Assembly: GCA_037833965.1 (NCBI GenBank)
Contig: AP031355.1
Span: forward strand, 26,747,501-26,811,500
DNA from: Marchantia polymorpha subsp. ruderalis
Taxonomy: Eukaryota > Streptophyta > Marchantiopsida > Marchantiales > Marchantiaceae
Reading direction: 5' to 3'
Length of the DNA: 64,000 nt
Shown: piece after piece, positions 46,201 through 53,172 of the stretch
Layout of the letters: each line of letters starts with the position of its first letter
How positions within the stretch are numbered: the stretch's first letter is position 1
Program-made: the position numbers and the translations under genes
Notes under the pieces: model-generated
What the model was told of the DNA's origin: nothing
The model's database searches: none
Seen by the model: the letters and a program-made list of their open reading frames with translations, nothing else

Positions 46201-46335
46201 TTGCAGCGATTGGGACTGCGCAGTCGAGCGGAAGACTGGCAGGGTAGGGAGCTAGTGCGCGGCAGTCCGCCGCGCAGGAGACGTAGCACAGGTTCCGCGG
46301 AGTGTAGTGTAGCGTGGTCCCGTGCAGGCGTGTAG
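43210..46335 (+). CDS. LTR-encoded protein, A-type, intact copy in A4 5' LTR
   Basis: A frame of 1,041 codons. The conserved domain (about residues 90-315) is nearly identical to A1 and A3. Between A2 and A4, the 123 bp from 12788 and 43495 show six synonymous and one amino-acid change, which points to purifying selection on this domain. The linker has the shortest SPVHR array. The coiled coil and basic tail are complete. The stop lies 37 bp before the TATA box, so the frame fills U3 up to the promoter. Its duplicate in the 3' LTR would lie at the 3' end of the genomic RNA, after integrase. Position in U3 parallels LTR-encoded accessory genes such as MMTV sag, but function is unknown. Confidence 0.8.
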   Translation: MTFDRAAESVPFLNSRFQSLVRAARVHLLAAKHSRRRRTGDFLVIEGEVSARDLELRAIRVCRERKELERCGSRMSGRANSRNAMTRPGRLRMLPLRLPQNGLRAFEERLIARKLDFLLWGWNYICADMVREWLEPQGPPSRGLRPHVDRWTVQDWAQALGRCAGMPGHLLFDSESIKVTKQEEAQFVELFKTGRSTKNGYRTRDYKDRFRRTLSAALMQLLQPHRACYITLWQVSFVECVIEGTPIHWASILHRVMRQHAFEEKGGTLNHLSPFLINFYRQRNCLTAAELEHFPPLSVDHPGKYVRENEVDTDAEESPTSTPSRRRDEGRNTPAARVPRKRRWREESEEEQHQEPSAPIRPRPLYESYTRPKQKARRLVLPTNSADTATIATEKGSASPEKHEEARTTAGATDHAAASTGERPPTGQGPPELPRALRTGVPFAHRRDSADGRASADRRSQVDVDLRLRVGRSSPPVHRRSPVHRSPPHVPPMHRQESPPFQRRKGKEPAEEPPMRHRPSGPDPPAHHAPQFAPSAPGPSSRGDTSRECAEATLSAGNPPVDAPSAVGPQGQGTSGERPPAMSPLAMDVRGATPAADKAPAFAPAHRPSTAPADRSREQQQTEERSDCPRDEISMRDAQSNPAQPPSARSPSAAGVGGREDTVDDQQASGGDAARAHSPTALDILAKSSEAAAVPSQAAHVDDVQPHSGQSPTQSMATEILHSDDDDGGSTEEMSGAGDTEEEEEEIVGAPAAALSEQVIPLLRYLDRKVDKYADPLQPGSYIELVRRRTRTKVHTSKLLARVDQELRELKEKHECLWGQYKLNQKFYKYSEKVRDGKLEELTKEQVKVTEALISEQAQNRILSEELVRQTRLLEQCQLARQADEEVIRRLQSECGELRAQRAVAESQLVIVEEDRRKEADRTKVETARRVAHCLKGYAHWEVAAQEKLTLREFELRAAGLLSSDSRSRRKVAKKLDAFLSKAQDIMSALEVEVSAALQRLGLRSRAEDWQGRELVRGSPPRRRRSTGSAECSVAWSRAGV

Positions 46336-46371
46336 CATAGTGCAGTGTAGTGTTAGGTAGGACTTAGAAGG

Positions 46372-46400
46372 TATAAAATAGTTCCAGGCGTTTTGCCTGG
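46372..46400 (+). promoter_or_regulatory. A4 5' LTR TATA box and foldback
   Basis: TATAAAATA at 46372-46380 and CCAGGCGTTTTGCCTGG at 46384-46400. Transcription should start about 30 bp after the TATA box, near 46402-46410, just past the foldback. This sets the approximate U3/R boundary. Confidence 0.7.
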
Positions 46401-46916
46401 GGTTCTTTCCCATCAGAAGTGCAGATCAGGAACCCATTTCCTTTGCGTGTTTGTGTCCTTGAGTTCTGTCACCACGCACGAGGAGTTACAACTTAGCGTT
46501 CCGCATTTTGTAGCTGAAGGCCTTCGGCCGAATGTTCAGAGCTAGTACATTGGTTAGAGACTTGAGTAGTTCGGATCTGCACCTGCGGGTGACTGCCGAT
46601 GCTCAGAGCCAGTGACTAGTTAGATACTTGAACAGTTTCGCCCCTACACCTTCGAGTGTTTCTTTCTGATTGTACTCCTTTGGGATTTTTCCCCTGAATG
46701 CCAAAGTGAAGTTTTGCTACTTCGTGTAAGCCTTGGTTGTAAATTCAGGTTACGCTGCAGCAGGTGCCTTGAGGGTAACCCCTGTAGTATTTCTGGGAAT
46801 GACAAGTGCCTGAGAATTCAAACTCTTCAATAGACTGTTGTTGTGTTACTGGAATGTTTCACAGTGAGTCCTTCAGTGCGGACCTGTGTTCTCTGCACGT
46901 TTTGTGAGTTGAGAGT

Positions 46917-46973
46917 GTTGTTCACCGCGTCTGAGTGACTTCGATCCGAAGTCACTCAGACGCGGTGAACAAC
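46917..46973. repeat. 27-bp perfect inverted duplication in A4 U5
   Basis: Arms 46917-46943 and 46947-46973 are exact reverse complements with a 3-base spacer. Other A-type copies have only the left arm and continue differently. The second arm plus a short repeat of gcggtga looks like a templated inversion. Confidence 0.9.
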
Positions 46974-47397
46974 GCGGTGAAGTAGGTAGTCCAAACCGGG
47001 TTTCCTACACTAGCAGCAAGCTAGTGGAAGCGTTGTAAAAGCCGGAGTTGGGAGTCACTACCCGCAGCTTCGCTGAGTGTACTCTCGAGAGACTTTCCCC
47101 CCCTGAAATCTTGAGTAGAGGTCCTAACGGATCTCTGAGTTGTGTTTCTGTAGTTTCAGGTGTGTGTGTGTGTGTGTTACGCTGCACTGTGCGACCTCCG
47201 AGTGCGCTCCGAGTGGACACTTGCAGTATTTCTGGGAGTGACAGTTGCCTGAGAATTCAAACTCCTCAATAGTCTGTTAAAACGTGACACTTTGTACCCT
47301 GTGTGTTCCTCTGTCCCTGTGGGTTCGACCTTTCTACCACTATATTGCAGTTTTAGCCTTTAGTGGGTTATTACATAAGAAGCCGACAACTTCTTTT

Positions 47398-47415
47398 TGG
47401 CGCCGCTGCCGGGGA
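47398..47415 (+). other. A4 primer binding site, tRNA-Asp type
   Basis: TGGCGCCGCTGCCGGGGA matches the tRNA-Asp-type primer site used by many plant gypsy elements, with one base differing from the common form. It begins 22 bases after the LTR end, further than usual, and the gap holds a small agaag/cttct foldback. Confidence 0.8.
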
Positions 47416-47461
47416 CAGTTGCGTCAACACCGGGGTTTTTACGAGCAGCCATGCTCGGTGA

Positions 47462-50281
47462 ATGTCGACTGGAGCTAGCGGGAGCAACCTAAGCGCGAGA
47501 GCTGTCCGCAGGATCCGACGAGATTCAGAGAAGGCCGTGGAAGAGACACGGCGTCAAAACAAGAAAACACCAAAAAGAGTACCTAAGCCTAGTTCGGCCG
47601 ACATCCTTGGGGAACCTACCCCCGGCGACTCGGAACCAAACTTGGTGCTTATAGTTCTACTAGATATTCCTTGCACGGACCCTCCTCGTGATTTAGAAAC
47701 GACCGCCCGAGAACCGTCCACAGACACACCGATGGCGGACGGACAAGCCAATGTGCGGCTACCTCAGCCGATTACTAAACATTCCTACCCAAAGTATAAA
47801 GGGAGTGGGGATGACGACGATGCAGATTCATACATCAAGTTGTTCGAATCGGTGTCTATTGCCAATTGCGAGATCGCAGACGACGACCGACTAAGGATCT
47901 TTCCAAGCCTTCTGCGGAAGAAAGCGAGGAGTTGGTACAATCACGAGAGCATCGATCCGACTGGGTTGACAACATGGGCCCAGCTGAAGGAGAAGTTCCT
48001 TCGCCGCTTCCGCGAGCTCGGCTACGACAGTCGGGTATTGACAAAGTTACGTAATTTGCAGCGAGAGAAGAAGGAGAGTCTGCGTGACTACACTGAGAGA
48101 TTTCTGGACCTCCTTGACAGAATACCGAAAACAGGACCAGGGTCCCCTTTCTCGGTACAACAAGCTGTGGATTGGTACGTGACCGGCTTAACTCGGGAGA
48201 TGGAGACTTTTTGCCGACGCAGCAAGTGCGACACTATTGAGGATGTGATTGCATCGGCAGAAGCCTTCGAAACTTCCACTCTCAACCGAAGAGGGAGAGA
48301 GAAACGGGAGTCAAAGGAGCGAAAACCGAAGGGAGGGCGAAGACGACGTAGAGGTACAACTCCGTCATCGGAAGAATCGTCTTCGGACGAGAACCGTTCC
48401 TCATCCGAAGAAGAGGAAACCTCATCGTCGGAGGAGGAGAAGAAGAGGAAGAAGCATGGGGCAGCGAAGAAGAAGGGCACCCGACGAGTGACTACGGACA
48501 GAGCGCCGGGAGACATAGCCTCGAAGATGGAGACCCTTGTGAAGGACTTCGCCGACCTCAAGGTTCAAGTGGTAGGCGGTCATGATCGCCGAAAATCATC
48601 CGGGAGAGTGCGAGCGAACTTATGGTGCACTACGTGCGGAGCGGTGGGACATGCAAACACCGAGTGCCTTACCACCCGTCCGTCATATCCAGTCAACGCA
48701 GTAGAGTGGGCACAACCGTACTATGGAGAGCACCCCCAGTACTATGGAGAGGCTAGCGAAGAGACAGCCTACGCCGTCCAGTCGGTTCCCACCCCTACTG
48801 CAGTTTCAGCAATGCAAGTCCCACGATATCATCCGGTGGATCGGGCCACTACAGTACCCGTGAGGCGGAGAGCACCTCCAGGGACGTTTGACCCACCGCC
48901 ACCGCGAGCTTGTTATAATTGCGGGGAAGTTGGACACTTCTCACCGCAGTGCCCCCATCCAAAAAGGCGAAACGATTATGTTCCGACATGTAGTAATTGC
49001 AAGAAGACCGGGCATACTGCGCCAGAGTGTGATCAGCCACCAGTTCCTCGGCCATCGGTACGATTTGTGACCCCTCCTGCCAAGGAGGACGTCCAAGTTA
49101 ACCAGGTCGAAGTAGGTTCAGACGGGGATGATGAAGACGAAGAATGGCCGGCGGAAGAGGTTATGTGCGCACGGGTCGAAACTCGTAGTTCCAAGAAATC
49201 GAAGGAGCAAGAGCGTGACACTCGCAAGCACGAACGGAGAACCGACGACCGGACGGGAAAAGGGAAGGAGAAGACATCCAGCAAGTCCGACTTGCGACCT
49301 GCACGGAAGTCTTCGGTTACGCGAGAGGCACCAGCAGTGCGCCCCCAGACAGCAGTCGAGGATGAGCCAGTACGCTTGCTGAAACGGGACTATGCTCCGG
49401 ATATCCGCAACGAGGTAACCAACCTGTTGAAGGAAGCGATCCGCACTCAAAAGGACCCACCGCGGCCAGACTTGCCATCCTTCCTTGGGGCGAAGTTGGC
49501 AGCCACCGTGGAACCTCGCAGGGCGTCGCCGCCGACCCCGGCGACCCAACGCGTCCACTATGACTTGGTCGAAGATCTCGGGAGTCGGAAAGTGAACATC
49601 ACGTTCAAGCAGCTCCTTGAGGACAACAAGACGTATCGAAGGATGTTGATGCTTTCGCTACGACGTCCGCGGAAGCCGCGCGCATCCACATCCTCTCAAG
49701 TGTATCAAGTGGCCAGCGAAGACCAAGGGCCACCAGAGATCGATGTGGAAATAGCAGGGTGTTGTGTACGCAGGGTACCAATCGACTCTGGATCAGGAGT
49801 CAACATAATGACGGAGGACACCGCGAGAGCCTTGGGGTTCAGTCAATACGAACCCTCGAAGCGTGTGTTGAGATTAGCGGATCAGACGCGGAGAATGCCT
49901 GCAGGTATGCTGCGCAATGTCAAAACAATCATCGGTGGTGCGGACTTTCGGTTGACGTATATCATCCTTCAACCGATGATGAAGCAGGGCTATGACGTTC
50001 TGCTCGGGCGACCATGGCTATATGGCGCACAAGTCAGATGTGATTGGCGAAGGCATCGCCTTAAGTTTCCCCATCCTTCGGAACCGACCAAGAGCATTAC
50101 GGTGCCCTGGAATAGGGTCAGACACGAAGGAGAGACCCCATCGACAAGTGCAGGTTACACATCGGGCGGGGACAGTGAGTCGACCGCGCGATCGGATTCC
50201 AGTGGTACCGAATCCGATTATTTCGTGGGATTCGTTGCCTGCTGTTCGGTGGGAGAAGAAGAAGAGCCGGAAGCTATTTAG
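47462..50281 (+). CDS. A4 Gag-protease polyprotein
   Basis: 939 codons. Basic N-terminus, then a capsid-like gag region (about residues 110-280) with ARSWYNHE and WAQLKEKFLRRF, typical of the retrotransposon gag domain. Next is a Ser/Glu and Lys/Arg-rich stretch, then three CCHC knuckles, CTTCGAVGHANTEC near 387, CYNCGEVGHFSPQC near 482 and CSNCKKTGHTAPEC near 509. The aspartic protease has IDSGSGVNIM near 774 and DVLLGRPWLYG near 846. It ends at TAG 50279-50281. RT follows in the same phase after a second TAG. No frameshift or internal stop is seen, so this part looks functional. Confidence 0.92.
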   Translation: MSTGASGSNLSARAVRRIRRDSEKAVEETRRQNKKTPKRVPKPSSADILGEPTPGDSEPNLVLIVLLDIPCTDPPRDLETTAREPSTDTPMADGQANVRLPQPITKHSYPKYKGSGDDDDADSYIKLFESVSIANCEIADDDRLRIFPSLLRKKARSWYNHESIDPTGLTTWAQLKEKFLRRFRELGYDSRVLTKLRNLQREKKESLRDYTERFLDLLDRIPKTGPGSPFSVQQAVDWYVTGLTREMETFCRRSKCDTIEDVIASAEAFETSTLNRRGREKRESKERKPKGGRRRRRGTTPSSEESSSDENRSSSEEEETSSSEEEKKRKKHGAAKKKGTRRVTTDRAPGDIASKMETLVKDFADLKVQVVGGHDRRKSSGRVRANLWCTTCGAVGHANTECLTTRPSYPVNAVEWAQPYYGEHPQYYGEASEETAYAVQSVPTPTAVSAMQVPRYHPVDRATTVPVRRRAPPGTFDPPPPRACYNCGEVGHFSPQCPHPKRRNDYVPTCSNCKKTGHTAPECDQPPVPRPSVRFVTPPAKEDVQVNQVEVGSDGDDEDEEWPAEEVMCARVETRSSKKSKEQERDTRKHERRTDDRTGKGKEKTSSKSDLRPARKSSVTREAPAVRPQTAVEDEPVRLLKRDYAPDIRNEVTNLLKEAIRTQKDPPRPDLPSFLGAKLAATVEPRRASPPTPATQRVHYDLVEDLGSRKVNITFKQLLEDNKTYRRMLMLSLRRPRKPRASTSSQVYQVASEDQGPPEIDVEIAGCCVRRVPIDSGSGVNIMTEDTARALGFSQYEPSKRVLRLADQTRRMPAGMLRNVKTIIGGADFRLTYIILQPMMKQGYDVLLGRPWLYGAQVRCDWRRHRLKFPHPSEPTKSITVPWNRVRHEGETPSTSAGYTSGGDSESTARSDSSGTESDYFVGFVACCSVGEEEEPEAI

Positions 50282-50302
50282 CCGGAAGACGAATAGCAAT
50301 TA
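50279..50302 (+). promoter_or_regulatory. Two in-phase stops between gag-pro and pol; second in readthrough context
   Basis: TAG at 50279-50281 and TAG at 50294-50296 lie in the same phase as both gag-pro and RT. The second is followed by CAA TTA, exactly the tobamovirus-type leaky context (UAG CAR YYA). An agccggaag repeat before and after the first stop suggests that the first arose by a short duplication. Function is inferred. Confidence 0.55.
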
Positions 50303-51880
50303 ACGGTGGGACTGGGAAGGAGTGAGACGAGTCACACCGAGGGCATTGTCGACCCTAGTGACTGTCACGAAGTACAACTCAGTCCCGACAAGTGCTTGAA
50401 GGTATCAAGCACAGTGAGAGGAGACGAGCTAAGGAACGTACAGGCATTCCTTAGCCATTATGTCGACGTCTTCGCCTGGAAGATCGAAGACATGAAGGGG
50501 ATACCTGCCTGGTATGGGAAACACCGTATCGATTTACTGGACGACTCAGTACCCATACGACAGCGCCAGTATCGCCTCAACCCAAAATACTCCTTGCTAG
50601 TTAAGGAGGAGATAGATAAGTACTTGAGTGCTGGTATTATTTACCCAGTGCTCAGCAGTGAATGGGTGTCGCCGATTGTTATCGTACCCAAGAAGTTGAC
50701 GGGTAAGATACGAGTGTGTCAGGATTTCCGGAAGTTGAATGCAGCAACACGCAAGGATCATCACCCGTTGCCGTTCACGGATGCCATTCTAGACCATGTC
50801 GCAGGACATGAATGCTATAGCTTCCTGGACGGGTTCTCAGGTTACAATCAGGTGTCTATCCGGGAACAGGACAAGGATAAAACTACGTTCACAACCGACT
50901 GGGGAACTTACGCATACCACAAGATGCCCTTCGGTCTGTGCAACGCGCCTGCCACCTTTCAACGGATGATGACCAATATCTTCCAGGAGCAAGTGAGGAA
51001 GTTCCTGGAAATATTCATAGATGACTTCTGTGTCTTTGGGAAGCGGTCTGAACACCTAAGTCACTTGAAGCAGACCTTCGATAAATGTAGAGAGAGCAGT
51101 TTATCGCTGCATCCCGAGAAGTGCTTTTTCTTTATGACTAGTGGGATCTTGTTGGGTCATCGGGTCTCGGCAGACGGCATTGCGGTGGACATCGAGAAGG
51201 TCAAGGTTATACTCGAGCTTGAGCCACCCACGAATCTAAGAGAGCTGCGAGCATTCCTGGGTCATGTGGGCTACTACCGAAAATTCATACACCTGTATGC
51301 AATACTGGCGGCGGACCTGACCAAGTTGTTGAAGAAGGACGAGCCTTATGCCTGGGGTGCGAACCAGCAGTCAGCATTTGAGGCTCTTAAAGCGAAACTC
51401 ACGACTGCTCCCGTGCTAAGGAGTCCAGACTGGAATCGACCATTCCATGTTTACGTTGACACATCTGCATTCGCCATCGGTGTAGTACTGAGTCAAAAGG
51501 ATGACAACAAAAAGGACTACCCGATCTATTTCGCGAGCCGACAGCTGTCTCTAGCAGAGCGGAAGTACACCACGACGGAGAGAGAAGCGTTGGGGATGGT
51601 GTACTCCTGTAAAAAGTTCCGTCACTACCTAATCTGCTACGAGTTTGTGTTCCATGTGGACCACTACGCATTGCAACACCTAGTCAAGAAAGCCGACCTA
51701 TCCGGTCGGATCGCCAGGTGGGTGCTGTTGCTACAAGAGTTCACCTACACAGTCCAGACCAGGAAAGGGGTGCACCACGAAAATGCGGATTACTTGTCCC
51801 GATTATGGACCCAGCCGACAGAGGAGGAATTGGTGGACGATTTTCCAGATGGAGTTATTTCAGTTGTCTGCGGGGCATGA
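50297..51880 (+). CDS. A4 reverse transcriptase and RNase H
   Basis: Open in the gag-pro phase from the codon after the second TAG to TGA at 51878-51880. There is no ATG at the head; the first possible in-phase initiator is GTG 50306, so it is probably made as a readthrough or spliced fusion. RT blocks are WVSPIVIVPKK, FRKLNAATRKDHHPLPF, YSFLDGFSGYNQ, MPFGLCNAPATFQRM and the catalytic FIDDF. RNase H shows FHVYVDTSAFAIG, TEREALGMVY and HENADYLSRL. All expected catalytic blocks are intact. The last codons (from about DFPDG) run into the wrong phase relative to integrase. Confidence 0.9.
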   Translation, partial: QLTVGLGRSETSHTEGIVDPSDCHEVQLSPDKCLKVSSTVRGDELRNVQAFLSHYVDVFAWKIEDMKGIPAWYGKHRIDLLDDSVPIRQRQYRLNPKYSLLVKEEIDKYLSAGIIYPVLSSEWVSPIVIVPKKLTGKIRVCQDFRKLNAATRKDHHPLPFTDAILDHVAGHECYSFLDGFSGYNQVSIREQDKDKTTFTTDWGTYAYHKMPFGLCNAPATFQRMMTNIFQEQVRKFLEIFIDDFCVFGKRSEHLSHLKQTFDKCRESSLSLHPEKCFFFMTSGILLGHRVSADGIAVDIEKVKVILELEPPTNLRELRAFLGHVGYYRKFIHLYAILAADLTKLLKKDEPYAWGANQQSAFEALKAKLTTAPVLRSPDWNRPFHVYVDTSAFAIGVVLSQKDDNKKDYPIYFASRQLSLAERKYTTTEREALGMVYSCKKFRHYLICYEFVFHVDHYALQHLVKKADLSGRIARWVLLLQEFTYTVQTRKGVHHENADYLSRLWTQPTEEELVDDFPDGVISVVCGA

Positions 51881-53135
51881 GTCCCGCTATGCCGACCTGT
51901 ATCGATATCTGCTAACCCTTCAGTGTCCCGTAGGCATGGATTTGGAACAGCGAACTGTCTTTATTCATAAGGCAGGCCCGTACCAACTCCAGCAGGGGGT
52001 TTTGTTCAAAAAGATGGCAGATGAGCGCTTATGCAGATGCCTGGAGGAATCAGAGGTACCAAGAATAGTGAGTTCGATGCATACAGAGGAGGCGGGTGGA
52101 CACTATGCCACCAGGAACACGGTCACAAAGATTCTAAATGCGGGGTATTGGTGGCCGACCATGTTTAAGGATGTTCCCGATTACATCCGCAAGTGCGACA
52201 GTTGCCAGAGGACGGGGAGACCAACGCCTACAACACGCTGGCCCCTGACTCCCATCATGCCTCTAGCACCTTTCGAAAAGTGGGGCATTGACTTTGTAGG
52301 GCCGATACAACCAATGACTAGAAGCACACGAAGGCGCTACATTCTGGTAGCAACGGACTACGCCACCAAAATGGTGGAGGCCAGGGCCACCAGAAGGGAT
52401 GATGCTGCCACAGTGGTAGCCTTCTTGTTTGAGTCGATTATCACACGCTACGGATGTCCCTTAGAGCTAGTCAGCGACCGGGGCACGCATTTTCTAAATC
52501 AGATCATCGAAGATCTGACACGGTATTTCCACATCAAGCACCGGAAGACTACTCCATACAATCCCAAGGCGAATGGACTGACGGAGAAGTCCAATGGTCT
52601 GCTGTGTAAAATACTACTCAAGGTCACGGTGAATCACGCTCACGACTGGGATACGAAGCTAGCAGCCGCTCTATGGGCGTACCGGACAGCTGAGAAGATC
52701 ACGACCAAACAGACACCATACTTTCTGGTGTATGGGCAACACCCGATCCTCCCGATCGAGTTTGAAGTACCCACCCAACGAACGTTGGATTTGCAGAGGA
52801 TGGGCGCAGAGGAGAGTCAGCTCTACAGGTTACAGGAGGTCACGCTGCTGGATGAGAGGAGACGAGACGCCGAAGATCGCACCAGGAAAATCCAGCTCCG
52901 CCGGAAGGAGAGATACGATAAAAAGATCAAACCTGTACTCCTGCAGGCGGGTGATTTGGCATTGCTCTACGACAGCAGGCATGCCAGATTCCCAGGCAAA
53001 CTGCACCTAAGATGGATGGGACCTTACAGGGTTGTCGAAGTCTTCTCGAATGGGTCCATCCAACTTGCGGACCTGGCCGGCGATTTGTTAGGCACCCGAG
53101 TGAACGGGTGGCGGTTGAAGAAATACCACATGTGA
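51783..53135 (+). CDS. A4 integrase, in +1 phase
   Basis: Overlaps the RT-RNase H frame by 98 bp in the +1 phase. Homology to gypsy pol starts at about ELFQLSAGHESRYADLYRYL (51850), so the ATG at 51783 is probably not used. Zinc region: H-x-H in MHTEEAGGHYA and CDSCQ. Catalytic core: KWGIDFVGPI, SDRGTHF and NGLTEKSNGLL supply D, D and E. The C-terminus GPYRVVEVFSNGSIQL ends at WRLKKYHM without a chromodomain. Either a programmed +1 shift or a small indel near 51850 separates it from RT. The stop lies 37 bp before the 3' LTR. Confidence 0.88.
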   Translation: MRITCPDYGPSRQRRNWWTIFQMELFQLSAGHESRYADLYRYLLTLQCPVGMDLEQRTVFIHKAGPYQLQQGVLFKKMADERLCRCLEESEVPRIVSSMHTEEAGGHYATRNTVTKILNAGYWWPTMFKDVPDYIRKCDSCQRTGRPTPTTRWPLTPIMPLAPFEKWGIDFVGPIQPMTRSTRRRYILVATDYATKMVEARATRRDDAATVVAFLFESIITRYGCPLELVSDRGTHFLNQIIEDLTRYFHIKHRKTTPYNPKANGLTEKSNGLLCKILLKVTVNHAHDWDTKLAAALWAYRTAEKITTKQTPYFLVYGQHPILPIEFEVPTQRTLDLQRMGAEESQLYRLQEVTLLDERRRDAEDRTRKIQLRRKERYDKKIKPVLLQAGDLALLYDSRHARFPGKLHLRWMGPYRVVEVFSNGSIQLADLAGDLLGTRVNGWRLKKYHM

Positions 53136-53158
53136 GTGTTCGCGTGGGCGCTCACAAT

Positions 53159-53172
53159 TGAGGAGGGGAGCA
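53159..53172 (+). other. A4 polypurine tract
   Basis: tgaggaggggagca directly precedes the TGTGG start of the 3' LTR. Purine-rich, in the position expected for plus-strand priming. Confidence 0.8.

Larger units (their letters stand above)
41965..47375 (+). repeat. A4 5' LTR (5,411 bp)
   Basis: TGTGGTACCCC at 41965 to GGGTTATTACA at 47375. U3 is about 4.4 kb and includes the 1,041-codon frame; R/U5 is about 1 kb with a (GT)n tract near 47160. A 27-bp inverted duplication at 46917-46973 is absent from the solo copies. Confidence 0.95.
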
